Shown one piece after another: positions 35,045 to 46,949 of a stretch of DNA of 64,000 nucleotides. The stretch comes from Oscheius sp. JU75 (lineage: Eukaryota > Nematoda > Chromadorea > Rhabditida > Rhabditidae): contig JASJZC010000007.1 in assembly GCA_037178855.1 (NCBI GenBank), positions 4,650,001 to 4,714,000 on the forward strand, in the 5' to 3' direction. The notes under the pieces were generated by a model that searched no databases, was not told the origin of the DNA, and worked only from the letters and a program-made list of their open reading frames with translations. Position 1 is the first letter of the stretch; every line of letters begins with the position of its first letter. Both the position numbers and the translations under genes were made by a program.

Positions 35045-35798
35045 CCACTAGCTCTGGATATCTATGCACTTCAAGCGTCTACTATACAACCTACCATATT
35101 AACACTTGCCGATATTCAACGACACTATCAGGTAGCAGAATTCTCTCTTCGTTGATTGAAAACACTCTTCAGGGAATAGACAGCGACGAACGAAGCAATC
35201 ATTCTAGTGATCTCCTTTCGCTACATGTAAGCGATCACCGTACCTCAATTTTAACATTCTTAGGTATCGTCTCGTTCTGACAGCGACTCCACACTATCAC
35301 CACCATCAACCAGAGAAAACGTAATTGTAAAACATGATTCTAAACGAAAGAAGGAGCTTGTGAAAGATGATGCTTACTGGGAAAGGAGAAAGAAAAACAA
35401 TGATGCTGCAAAACGGAGCAGAGACAGTAGAAGGCAAAAGGTGTGATTTCTTTTTTTTGTATTCTGAGTATTTCCCTAGGAAGATGAGATGGCCAGTAGA
35501 GCAGCTTGTCTCGAACGTGAGAACATGCGTCTTCGAGAAGAACTCGACAGCCTGAGAGCAGAAACAGACCAGCTCAGGACAATTCTGTTGACATCCGTAT
35601 TGCTTTAAAAGATTTGCAAGGGTTAAGTTTTAGGCAGCGCCATTGGCTCTGAGAAGTTTGGCCATTCCAGCTTTTCCTCCTTCTCTTCTAACGACATCTT
35701 CTGTAATTACTCCGACAGGTCACCACTGCCAGCTGGCTTTCCCCGACTCTACGCAACGAGGCACAGTTCTTGTTGCAAACTATGCTAATCCGTCTTAG
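35045..35798 (+). CDS. PAR-type bZIP transcription factor (CES-2/HLF-like), 5' exon unresolved
   Basis: Nuclear sequence-specific transcription factor of the proline-and-acid-rich bZIP group; C. elegans relatives include CES-2 and ATF-2. The exon from 35045 gives LALDIYALQASTIQPTILTL. Two short Ser-rich exons follow. The DNA-binding region is DDAYWERRKKNNDAAKRSRD then SRRQKEDEMASRAACLEREN, with the N-x-x-A-A-x-x-S-R basic signature. The zipper is MRLREELDSLRAETDQLRTI. A stop codon would be met soon after if translation ran on. A GT-AG intron in phase instead joins the zipper to a last exon (APLALRSLAIPAFPPSLLTT) ending at 35798. The pattern YWERRKKNN before the basic region is diagnostic of the PAR/E4BP4 class. 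AATAAA lies about 50 bp downstream. The start codon lies in an upstream exon I could not identify. Confidence 0.9.
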
Positions 35799-35869
35799 CC
35801 GCATCCACGTCATTTACTCTCGCAAGCGTGTATCTTTCTTAATCATGTGCAATAAACTCGAACGTTTTA

Positions 35870-36303
35870 TTAAGATCGCTTTCTGAGCTCGCGAATCTCT
35901 GCAGTGTCAGGTGGGTTAAGAACGTTGCCTTCCATGTAATGTTTAGCGAAAAGTCGTCCACTTTTTCTTGGCTGTTCCTGAAATCACCATGAATGAAAAT
36001 TCAAAACTCAAAGTTACCTTGATTTCTACCGACTCCTCAGTCAGAAAACTAACGTGGAATGCAAATAATAAAGCTGTCAAGCCTGAATTGAAGCTGACAT
36101 TTTTTCAAGGAACACTCACCATTAAGAACGCAATTAAGTGTTGTGTACGGCGATACTTGGTAGAATTCAAAATAGAACATTTCCATGAGAGATTGAGCTG
36201 CCAGAATCACGCTTGTAAAGATATGCAGCACTTGAAGATCCCAGTTGTCGAATTTTTTAACGAGAAGCAGTCTAAAGCATTCGTCATCTGTCACAATCCC
36301 CAT
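35870..36303 (-). CDS. Small basic protein, unknown; low-confidence exon chain
   Basis: A possible four-exon gene tail-to-tail with the bZIP gene. The ATG at 36303 begins MGIVTDDECFRLLLVKKFDN. In-phase joins then give WDLQLNLSWKCSILNSTKYR, HLIAFLTEESVEIK and a final basic exon, RKSGRLFAKHYMEGNVLNPP followed by IRELRKRS and the stop at 35870. The last two exons have clean GT-AG borders. The first joins are chosen only because they keep the frame open. No domain, signal peptide or membrane segment is visible. It could instead be a shorter gene made of the last two exons. Confidence 0.3.
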
Positions 36304-36642
36304 TCGTCATAAGTTGCTCCCCTTCCGTTACTCTTCGCGCCCTCAATTTGAACTTTCCCGCCAAACCACCCCAATATGTTTAGCTTATAGCCAAGGCGTA
36401 GTCTCCGCTCACTTTGTTATTTTCGGCTCTTTATTTATCGTCTAGTTACGAAATAAAGAATCAAAACCGGTAAAAACCTTGTGTCTAGTTAAATTGTAAG
36501 CCGATCTAACTTGAATTCCTCTATAATTTCTTCTTTTGAGCTTTAAAACAGCTCATTTATCTCTCACGAGCTTGGCCAGCTTTGAGAATCCATTATCAGA
36601 AAACATATGAATACCTTATGACGGAAGTAAGAACAATGAGTA

Positions 36643-36980
36643 TCACAATTGTCCGCTTCCCGAAATCATCCAGTGGACGAAGAAAGAGAGCTAAACACGC
36701 ATTCAAATGTCCTTTACAAAAACACATACTTGTATTGGTGCTTGAGAGAAGTGTGTGAACTGAGCCAAAAGATTGCAATACTAAAATGGCCAGCCAAGCA
36801 CGTAGATACTTCACGTCAATCATATTCAACAAAAAAGCACTTTCAAAACGGATTCTGGGAATAGATGCGGTCAGCTGAATGAACGCCTTGTGGCTTCACG
36901 TTGCGATCGATAGCGCTGACCACTGCCAGCTGTTCCCGTGCCAGATGTGCTTGGATGAGCTGTTGCGCCGAAGCGTTCAT
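36643..36980 (-). CDS. Small candidate gene downstream of the EB-like gene
   Basis: The ATG at 36980 follows an acceptor-like gttcacag by two bases and lies 68 bp after the stop of the upstream EB-like gene on the same strand. That spacing is like a downstream operon gene receiving a spliced leader. It reads MNASAQQLIQAHLAREQLAV and continues VHSADRIYSQNP. A GT-AG intron in phase leads to SHTSLKHQYKY. A second possible intron then gives a hydrophobic end (LSFFVHWMISGSGQL, stop at 36643); reading on instead stops a few codons after HQYKY. I do not recognise the family. A small mitochondrial protein would fit the composition, but this is a guess. Confidence 0.35.
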
Positions 36981-37047
36981 TTCTGTGAACACTTTTTGAA
37001 GATGCAATATAATAGAAACAGAGAAAGCTATGAAAGATCCGTTCCAT

Positions 37048-37952
37048 TCAACAGTTAAACGTTGAACAACACACAAAATAGCCATATCTTTGGGAGTTCA
37101 CACAGTTCGGCGTGTTGTCGAACATGCAGTCGGACGATCCGTAACATTTCAATGGTAACGATGATCCAGGATAGAATTTTACTTGGCCTGAAATTGAAAT
37201 ATTGCAAGTTCAGGAAAAGCAGAAAATATTCTATAAGGGTAAAATGTTAACCAGTTGCTTGGTCACGTCCTACGGGAGGATTTCCTGCAGTTGTTGGGTA
37301 AGTTACGGGAGGAGCTGAACTACGAATATGGTTGGAATTATCACTAACCGTATGTGTAATCGTTTTGGGCATCGTATTGTCCGCAGCAAATGTACTGGTT
37401 GATCGACTGGCTGTACTCACAGCCGAATCCAACACTACAAGCGCTGTACATGCAGTTCACAATGGCTTCATTTTGTCTTTCAGCAACATTACCATTCTTC
37501 GAGCAAGTTACTGGAAAATTTTTCTAAAATATATTCTTTTTATAAAATAATACCTCCAGTATCAGAGCTGTATCTCGAACAACGGCCGTTAATGCAATTG
37601 AGTACTCCACTGGGCTGACATTGTGCTGTAGTGGCACAACTACCACCCTCGTAAGCCATTTTCAAGCATTGATATCCAAGAGAGATTTCATCGGCGTTGC
37701 ACACTAAAATATAGTTGTTCATCATGAGTATAGTAAAGCTACGTCCGTTTATTCTGCAACACTGGCCGCTCATGCACTGGTAGCCTGTCCCTCCCAGAGC
37801 CTGACAGTAAGTTGTTGTGGAACACAGCGTGCCTCCGTTTAGAGGAGTATAGGCATATGGACATTGTGCAATAGCAGTGGAAACCACTGGAATTCTGAAT
37901 TCATACAATAAGCTCAAGCCAACTCACAAATACATAGCCAGACAAGAAACAT
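37048..37952 (-). CDS. Secreted cysteine-rich protein with EB-like modules
   Basis: Secreted or extracellular protein built of repeated cysteine modules resembling the nematode EB/Lustrin-type family. The signal peptide starts at 37952 (MFLVWLCILVSTAIA) and leads directly to QCPYAYTPLNGGTLC. Six minus-strand exons join in phase with four cysteine modules: CSTTTYCQALGGTGYQCMSG with GQCC; CNADEISLGYQC with GGSCATTAQCQPSGVLNC; TCSKNGNVAERQNEAIVNC with GFGCEYSQSINQYICC; and KCYGSSDCMFDNTPNCVNSQ with YFVCC, ending FNC at 37048. A Pro/Thr linker (APPVTYPTTAGNPPVG) separates the last two modules. Modules typically end in CC or C-x-x-x-x-C-C. No enzyme motif is seen. Other members of such families are cuticle, matrix or secreted products. 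A candidate operon partner lies 68 bp downstream. Confidence 0.75.
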
Positions 37953-37959
37953 GGTGAGG

Positions 37960-38960
37960 ACTGACTTCTGTGAGAGGCAGAAACAAATACTCTGCAGCAG
38001 ACAAACAGTGATTCACAACGAAAAGTGACTGAAGTAAACTGTGCCCACTACTTTTAGACTTCAAGCAAACATTGCTGGTCAGAGTTTGGTCTTCAGACAT
38101 GCAAGAACGTCTGAAGGCTTTGAATGTTACAGAGCTAAAGCAAGAACTCTGTCTCAAGCATTACCGCTGAAAAACAAATAGTAAGCATCTGATACTTTGA
38201 AGAGGAATACAAATAGATTTTTCGGCGATAAGTAAACTTATTATGTTTAAACAACTGAGTATTGTAACCCCCAAGCAACATACATCACCAAAGAAAGATC
38301 TGTAAAAAGGTATGAAATTCAGATCACGTTCCTCTCATCTGTCGTTCGACGCTTATCAGATCTATTAAGCATAGTTTTATCTCCAAACTCTTTTTTAACA
38401 AAAAAAACCCCTGTTACCCTTTGTTAACTTGTTACTCAACAAAATCAAGTTTTTCGCTTTCCATGCTACACTCCATTTTAAAAGCTACGCCATGCGACTG
38501 CTTGCCTCTTATTTGACAATGTATATAAAAGATAAAACGATTTTTTTATCATTAGATCTTTTTCACAAGCCGCTCACTAATTTTTCTTTCATAAAACAAA
38601 CAAAAGGAAAGAATAAAGTTGGTTTCAACGACAATATGTAGGTATTTCTTAAACGCAGCTTCATTGAATCGTGCTCTACTGTTAATTCAATCATAAAAAC
38701 AGAAGCATTTCTAAAAAATTGTTCAGTCTATTCAAGACTCAAATATTTATTGGTTTCATTCGTTACAATCGCTAGTGTCGTGGGAAGACATGCTCAGAAA
38801 CTAGTTTTAAGGACACTTGAGCAATCTACTACTCGGTGGGTCAATAACAAGTGTCATCAGTTCGATATTGAAGCAAAATACATGAAAGAGAAAACTGAAA
38901 ATACAACTTAGTAAAGTGATACAACACATCAGGTAAAAGCAGATAGGAATAAAGATAGAG
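37960..38960. other. No supported gene (1 kb), AT-rich
   Basis: Between the EB-like gene, whose promoter should be here, and the 3' end of the WD40 gene, both reading left, I see only AT-rich sequence and short unsupported frames. Confidence 0.5.
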
Positions 38961-38995
38961 GCTGCGGAATGTCATCAAGTCGTAAACGAATGCAG

Positions 38996-41900
38996 TCACT
39001 TCATATTGAGGTTTTGGAAACCTTGCTTCAAAGCCTGAACACTTTTGATTGGCTGGTAGTCGTTGCCGTTGTAGTCGCTGTTAAACCTGAACTGGAATTT
39101 GTACATTTTATCAGTAAGACAGACTTGCCTTTTACCGGTATGCAACTTGTCTACCGATTTCTCCACCTCGCGGTCAATCTGAGACATGATGATTCTTTTC
39201 TGATCGCTGGTAAGTGAGCAAGCTTCTACCTACGAAGCAAGACGAATAGACAACAGAGGTTAAGTGCTATACCATTTTGCGAGCCTGAAGTAGTCGATCG
39301 GTATGAACACGATGTTGATCACAACAGTCCTGAACATGCTTCACGAGCTCTGTAACATGCTATGTGATATAGGTGCTTTGAGAAAACTTACGTTGGCAGT
39401 CGGAGTTATCGTCCAAAAGACTGTTCCACTCGGTTGCGTTGACAGAAGAACGAGGGGAGTCGTCGCTGCCAAGATCTGGGCCGGGAACGTCTTCCCTAAA
39501 AGAATGTTTTGAAAATGACAGGTAGCATACATACGTTGCCAACTTTTGGGTCAGGTAGTTGCTCCTGCGAGTAGGAGTCATCCTCGGAGTGACCTGTTCG
39601 TACATTCGTCTCGAGCCCAGACCTCGAGGTTCAACTGAAGACGCAGAACGGAGAGCGCTACTGACCAAACGACGGTTCAGACTTTGATTGAGTAGGCTGG
39701 CATCACTGGTGTTACTATCGCTCTCTTCCGATGTCTGTGGGCGCCCAGTTCTGTTTCTTGGATGGTATCTCTCGACCTTAGAAAGAAGAGAAATAAGATT
39801 CTAAGAGAATGAATACCTTCTTTTGAACGGCACCACGGCGACGAGTCTTGTCTGCAGAAAGTGTTATTCCGGCTTCATCATATAGCGATGCCTGAGTCAA
39901 ATCGGGGTTGCTAGCTTTTCGTAACGCGGAGAGTGTGTTTTGCAGACGATTTGAAGGCACTGAGTCTTCCGAGTTATGGTCTCCCGTCTGGCTTACGTTA
40001 CCCATACTGCGAGCCATCATTCGTGATTGCAGCAACGAACTAAATGAAACTTTCAAAACAGAACTTTTATACACAAAATATACCTCGGGATTCTGTCAGC
40101 GTCGAACGTTCCAGCCGTCTCTAGCTGAGCACCACGAAGATTGCTAATAGAGCGAGCACGACTAACCAGCGGATTTTCATCTGATGCCAAGTTTTCCGTA
40201 GATTTGCGCAAGTTTTCTGTGGATTGATGCATTCTGAATGTGGTAAAATAAAAAAAAATGGGAAAGGACTAACTGCTTCCGAAGAGCGGCAATTTTGTTC
40301 AGAGCATCAGTACTTTTCCTCATTTCGTGGTCGCGTATATTGGATCGCGAAGAAGCGGGAGCGAGACGCGATGACACAGCGCTATACGACATGTCAGAGT
40401 CCTTAATCATACTTATAAACCATACTCAGAGCTTGTTTACCCGTCTGCCGGACAGTTCCCTGCTCGCCAATTGACTGAGAGCCATGTGGTTCGGGCTTTG
40501 ACTTCTGCTCCTCAAATGCAGAGGAGACTGTTGATAGTCATCAGCTGGAAAGGCTTGATTATGATTACCTCTTAATTCAGTGATCCTCCACCAGACTAGC
40601 TACAATAAATGCAATATGTTTTGGTTAAAGCTAGGATTCGAACAAAACAGGTAAAAGTGCCGTGCAGGTGGAAAGATATGGATAAGAGCGGAAGGTTAGA
40701 GGCATTTCAGGGTAAACTTAGGGCTTAGCAAGGCACCTCTGCTTCGAGGAGTAGAAGAGGATGAGTCCTTTCCCTTCGATTGAGGAGTAGACAATTTGGA
40801 GCGGAATTTTTCGGATTCTGAATGCGATTAGTGGGTCAGTATAGGGGCATCCTGTTATAGTTCTCGTTATTTAACCAAAGGATATATAACTTATTTAATT
40901 TAAAAACTTAGATAGCAAAAAATACTCACGTCGTCTGGTAATTGCACTGGCTGCAGCTCCAGAAGGTGTTTGAGGAGTGGCAAGTCTTCTAGGAGCGAGC
41001 GTATGGGCTGTCCAGACTGCTTTTGGCTGAAGAATCACATTACAATATATATCTTAAAAATATAAGGAGCTGTCGTCTCCGTCCGTCTGTCCATCGGAAG
41101 CCTTTTGCGTTTGCACGAAACTGCGTACGCAACGGCGAAATTTTCATTGTTTGTCAATTCTCTTGGTGTTATCGTGACTTTTTGTGTTTTTTTGGCTTTT
41201 GCAAACGAAAGAGCAAGTGTTTGCTGTAGGGTCACGAGAAAAATGATGAAAACCTAGAATAATCTCGAGAAAAAAGATGCACAAGGTGCCAAAAGTTCGG
41301 GTAATATATATCAGGATAACTCACCCCTTCACCATTCATGTGTCTCTTTGACAGCGACACTCTATGTTCTGAGTCTCTTCTAAAAGTGGCGGATGGTGGC
41401 GTTTTGGGTAGAGACTGGATCTGAGCCAGGGCGACGGATGAAGGATGGTCCATTGTTCTTCTTTGAACACCTTCCGTCAGTCCTCGTTGGTATTGCTGGA
41501 GAGGACGTCGTATTGGCGTTGACATGGGATCCATAGTGACTGAAAGCGATTCATCAAAAACAAAAAATAGAAATTTTATATACAAAGGCAGATGACTCAG
41601 CATCAGAAAGAAACTGACCATATTGAGGTGCTTGCTGCGGCGAAGTCCAAGAATGTACAAAAGCAGCAGATGGTTGTCTCCATTCTGAAAGAGTAATGTA
41701 GTCTCCAACAGTAATGGAACCCATGCGCTGCACCTGGATTTTTGTCGCGTTGCTAAATAAGATGCCAGGTGGGGCTAGGAAACCGTTAATGACCGGTAAG
41801 TACGGCTGGCATCTGCCGTCGTTCAAGCCTAATGACCCTCGACTCACCATCCTGAGGAGGCGACGGCTGCGGTGCGCCCCAACCTCCTCTTTGTCGACGA

Positions 41901-44900
41901 TTCGGCCTTTCGGAATCTAAGCTTGGTGGTAGAAGTTGAACCCCTCCCTGAACAAAATAACCTTTCAGTCAAATACTTAAATTTACATCTCTGATGTTGA
42001 GCATGGATTTGGACGAGGCTGGGAGGTTTTGTCCTAGTCTATCTCTGTGCGAGATAAAGTCGGACTGCGACTCGTCAACTTCTTCACCCGAAGGGAGGTC
42101 TGAAGCATAAATGTTTGTAAGACAATGGGAGCTTTGGCAAAAAGCGAACACTCTCGTGCAATGACAACCCCGAAGTGCTACTTTTATACGCGATACTTAC
42201 CAGTGTGATCCTGATCGTGCGTACTGTGAAGATTGCTAGTTGAGCGCCGGGTAACCTGGGCTGGAAGGACGATGAATGCGCTCCTCCTGGAAGTATGATG
42301 TTATAAGGGAGGATTGGAATACGAAGAAGTTTCCTCTCAATGGCAACGACAAGCCTACAAGGAAATGGTCAATGGGATGGAAAGAATCACGGGATAAATG
42401 GCAAACGGAACTGCTGACATTGCCTCACAAAAGTTGAATAGAGATCTTAAAAGTATCTTTCTCTGAAATTTTCCAAACATAATGTAAAGGTGTTTGAAAA
42501 CACTGTTCAACACGTCTGATTCATGTTCAACAGAAACTGGATGATATTTTTGGCTGAAAACGACCATCACAGTGACCTGCACGGGCGGGAGATTTTGAGA
42601 TTAAAAAACAGCGCCCTCTGTCAGAGGCGGCTGCTCGCATAAAAAGTTAGACATCAACTGGAATCCGTCTGTCAGACAAGGGAGAAAGAAGAATTGCGAA
42701 GCAAACCAAGATCTAACAAAACTAAGAAAAGTACAAGGCAAACACTCATTTCTGTACAAAAGTGGTAGAAAGAGGTGCCGAGCATTGAAAGAGGAACAAA
42801 AACAGTTTCCAGTATGGATACAATACACACCTGGAATTTTGGTGGTGCTAGCCTCAAAAAGCAGTGGCGACAGCCCGAACCTCAAACAAAGCGCATGAAT
42901 AGCGGCTGAAAACAGGAGGGCACAGAGATGTGCGAAAGAAATGGACAGCGAAATTGTGTACGGGTCGAAACGGGGTGAGTGAGAGAAACGGCTGTAACAA
43001 AATAGCCATCAGCAAGTGCGAAAGATCTGTTGAAATTTATCTTCTCCAGCTGTTGCGAGTTGTTCCGTGTCGGACACCAAGAGAAAACCCGTGTAGGCGG
43101 ATACTGCTCGTGTGTTGACATAAATGGCATAACAATGGAAACTTGGGGTTCATTCTCCACGAAAAGAACTATTTCCCCGCCTAGTTCAGGCAGGAAAGAA
43201 TGTTTCATCCGGAATAAGGCACGAAAATGACGGCATCCCTATGCATTTATTGGCTTCTCGACCCACATTTCGCGCACCTTGCATCAAAACAACACAATCC
43301 CAGGGATAGTAATAGCCGAGAATAGATAGCGGTTCAAAAGGACACAACGTTGACTAGGAGGGAGAATCGTAGGAGGGCCGGTTTGTCCGAGTTTCTCAAT
43401 CTGGTATTCACACCGTAATTGAGACCCATTCGCTCTTTGTGGCTAAGAGGATCTGACGGATAAACGTTTTCCCACATTGGCTGCTATAACAAGCGGTCAG
43501 CTAGACGTTGGGAACTTTAAAATAAGCCTGCTTTTGGTAAAGCTGCTGGGAAAAAAATCTTAACAAAAAAGGCGTATGGCTCAAAGAACTGAATTAAAAA
43601 GAAGCGGCTGACCGCGGTTGACCTGAACGCACAAGACAAACACGAAGGAAAACACACACGTTGAGCAGCCGACGGGCCAGCTCTTCACGCATCTCCCTTG
43701 TAAATTTCCATAAAAGTATAGGTATAACAAAAACAACGGTATTCTTTATGGAAGAAACAGGCACAAGCTGTCCAAACCAACGCTCAATGCGGCAAAATGG
43801 CTGTTCCCCACAAGCTGCCATAAATATTGTGTATGCACTAATGGTATGCATGAATATGAAGCCTGGTTAAAACATGAAAATTCCATACAGCGACAGTTGT
43901 AAAAGAAGGCGGCAATGTCCTAATCGCTCGGACGCATAATTGTTTGTCAGGCGGAATCCGCAAGAGACAAGGTCGTCGCAAAGAATTCACACGCGAGGAG
44001 ACGGTTTCATCAACCTTTGGGAAAAGACTTACGAGGCCTCGGTTCGCAGAATAATTTCAGGCTGGGTCCTCTCAGACTCGTCGCTGTCCCATTCAGTGAT
44101 CTGAGAGTTAGATGTCTGAAGCTGAATGTATTTTTTGGTAAAAGCAATAGCCTACGGTTGCCTCGTCGACGAAACCTTCACTACCACTACCCAGTAGAGA
44201 GTCAGCTGATGGGCTTCTGGAAAAAATAATGTTGAAAGAAGATCGGCGCAAAAGAAGGCAAAACGTTGGAGGGTTGAACGTATCGGCCCAGATCCCAATC
44301 TTGGCAGGATCACGACCGAGATTTTAACCGGATAACTCCCGGAAAAGGTGGTCAGGTTATCTGGAACAAGCGAACACACCTGCGAAGTTGCTGTTCGAGA
44401 GACAATCTGTCGTCGGCTACAGCCTGTTGTAGAGGTTTCGATAGTTTGAAGCCGAATACGCAACTGTATTCCGTAGCAATCAGCAATTTTCTGAGCAGAA
44501 TAGTATAAAGGTTAAAAGTGAGATTCATACCTTCCATCAGCAGAAAAAGTTGAAGCTTTTGCCCCAACCGCTATTCTGTTGATTGCTCTTCCGCTTCTGG
44601 TCCTCACAAGGAGAGTTTCTTTCATGTCACTGACAGCGATCAGTGTTCCAGAGGAATCTACGCTCACCTAGATGAACTGCAATGACAAAATTTTTATATT
44701 AACTCACAGCCGTAGCCTTGACTGGTCTCTCAAAGTCTTTGGAAACTTCCGCATAGCCGATCTCCTCTCCCTCAGGTGTTATGTACCGTATTGTGCCATT
44801 TTCTGATGAAATCAACACAGCTTGAGACGTTGGAGTTATCGAAATAGGAGTAGACTGAAGGGAAATATGCTTGAGACGGCAGATTTCCATAGTTTCCTGA

Positions 44901-46942
44901 TCGAGAAACGCAACTCTATGTACTAAAACATTGCCATCTACAGCTCCACTGAATAAACAAAGATCGCCGTTAGCAGCCTAAACTTGCTATGAACTGTATA
45001 ATAAAAGGGTACTACTTTGATAAAAACAAGGGTGGTGATTGCACTGCTGTGTTCTTCGACCACACCGCAATGCGTAAAATTGGGTGATGTTGGTAGGAAA
45101 ATGTGGATAAGTCCATCTCGACCAGCCGAAGCAAAAAGTTCTGGGAGTCCTGCAAATCATTCAAAAACTATAATGAAATCTTATACCATGCACAGTTCTT
45201 TCAGAGAAACATGTAGCCAAAACATCACCATCATGTGCCGTAATAACCTCTTGAGTACCGAAGGACGAAAGGATGTTGAAGACACTGAAGCAAAAATTTA
45301 AACGAGTTAAATGCCTAACATACTGCAAATTTCCGGAGCGAGTTCCAACTACCAGTTGGTGTCCTTGCGGTGACAGGGACAAGCTACTTACGGCAGGGGT
45401 TTCTAAGAAAAATATTTAAAAAAAAAAGTACTATCCCACTACCTATATTCTCTTCGTGAAGGAAAAGTACTTTCTTGAGCCACGCCGAAAGCAGGTTATT
45501 CTGTGGAAAAGGAGCATCTCCCGGATTCGTTGGAGCTCTGTGCCAGATTTTTACCGTTCCATCAGTACCTCCAGTAAAGAAAGTGTCCGGCGGAAGTACA
45601 GACTGTGCAGGGGTACATGCCTGAGTTATTCGGTTTTGAAAAGTAAGATATCTGTGACTTACAAGGATCGAAGTGATTTCTCCGGAATGGGATATGTCAG
45701 AATGAAGACGCCTCCAGTCTCGGCCACAGGGGGTATGTACATACATTGAGTTGTCAGCGTGAACAGATACCACGTCGCCTTCGGCTGTGCATGACACCGC
45801 TACCACGGGAGAGTACCTATTATTGATCAATGAACTCAACAACGTTTTGCGTACGTTTGGTCACTGCCAAGTTTTTGTAGCGCATCAATTGAAGTCACTT
45901 GAGCGGGATCCGTCCGGAACGGAATGGGAAGAGGTAGAGTGGACAGAGGAGAGAGATCGATTCGAGAATGTAAAGCGACAATGCCGGAAGAGCATCCAAG
46001 CTGCAAATGATGTTTTGAAGGTAATTTTAAATGACTTACCAGAACAGCATTTTCCGCCAAAGCAATGCATGTCGGCTTGACGTCATTCCATTGGTAAGCG
46101 TTGACATATTTTTTGTTGACGAACTCAACTAAAGCACCATCTTCAGTTACAGCCAGCACTCGATTCGACTCCAAGAAAACACACCCGGTAAAAGTGGACC
46201 TTCTTTGGTTGGCAAGAATAGCACTACGTGACTAAACTTTTTTATCGAAAGGATACTTTTCAACCAAATACCTGAGCAAAGCCAGAAGGAGATATGTTCC
46301 AAAACTTCAGATGTTTCTCTCCAGCAGTTATCAGTACGCTATGATCATCAGATAGAGCAACGAACTTGACATTCACAGCTAATTTTGATGTTTCCAGCAA
46401 AGTTTTCGTCTGGAAGTTCCAGAAACAGATTTGAGCATCTTGTTGGACGCCAACGGATACAAGGAATGGCGTGTTAGGGATGAACTTCTGAAAAACTTGG
46501 ATTTTTCCTTTCCCCTGCTCCAATCATGGTTAGGATGAACAGGAACAGATTGAACGCGCGCCAGTTGTACATAGCGCTTTGTCATCAGATGTGTAGGGGT
46601 TACATGAATGGCAGTCTCTTTCTGACTCACCACAACGGACACGCCATGGGAATGTTGGGACAGAACTATCGGTTCACTACTAGTCGAAGGTTGAACGTCG
46701 TGTATACGAATGTGGGCAGCTCCTTCCTAGGAATACAATATAGATGACAAAAGTATGAATTACTTCTCCAGTAGCTACATATCGTCCACAGGGTGAAAGA
46801 TTAAGACAGCTTAGGGGCGAATCGGATGCTTCTATCACATGCTCCCTTCCTGTCAGAAACGATCTGACAACGACACAAGACCTGAAACACGCGTGTATCT
46901 TTGCGAAAAGATTTACCATGAATCAATTCTTTGCACTTCCCT
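38996..46942 (-). CDS. WDR62/MAPKBP1-like WD40 protein with long Ser/Arg-rich tail; 5' end unresolved
   Basis: Large cytoplasmic scaffold. The vertebrate relatives WDR62 and MAPKBP1 bind JNK and centrosomal or spindle factors. The N-terminal half (46942 to about 44560) is a double WD40 propeller read over about ten exons: SCVVVRSFLTGREHVIEASD, LSCLNLSPCGRYVATGE, then EGAAHIRIHDVQ, PFLVSVGVQQDAQICFWNFQ, VLITAGEKHLKFWNISPSG, DTFFTGGTDGTVKIWH, QLVVGTRSGNLQY, ELFASAGRDGLIHIF, AVLISSENGTIRYI. The sequence SPCGRYVATGE then VSVG-Q-D is typical of this family. The second half is Ser/Arg-rich with repeated phosphosite-like cores (RRSTSNLHST, RARSISNLRG) and a conserved-looking end (SQIDREVEKSVDKLHTG to GFQNLNMK, stop at 38996). 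The halves are joined by an intron of about 1.7 kb (42290-44030) whose phases match. First exon(s) are not found. Confidence 0.8.
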
Positions 46943-46949
46943 CTATGAT

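Noticed and set aside
40620-40700. Minus-strand GTTCGAATCC resembling a tRNA T arm
   Set aside because: It lies inside an intron of the WD40 gene and has no A box or cloverleaf partner.
42600-43900. Several 60-108 codon minus-strand frames
   Set aside because: They fall in the inferred long intron of the WD40 gene and show no family resemblance or splice borders.
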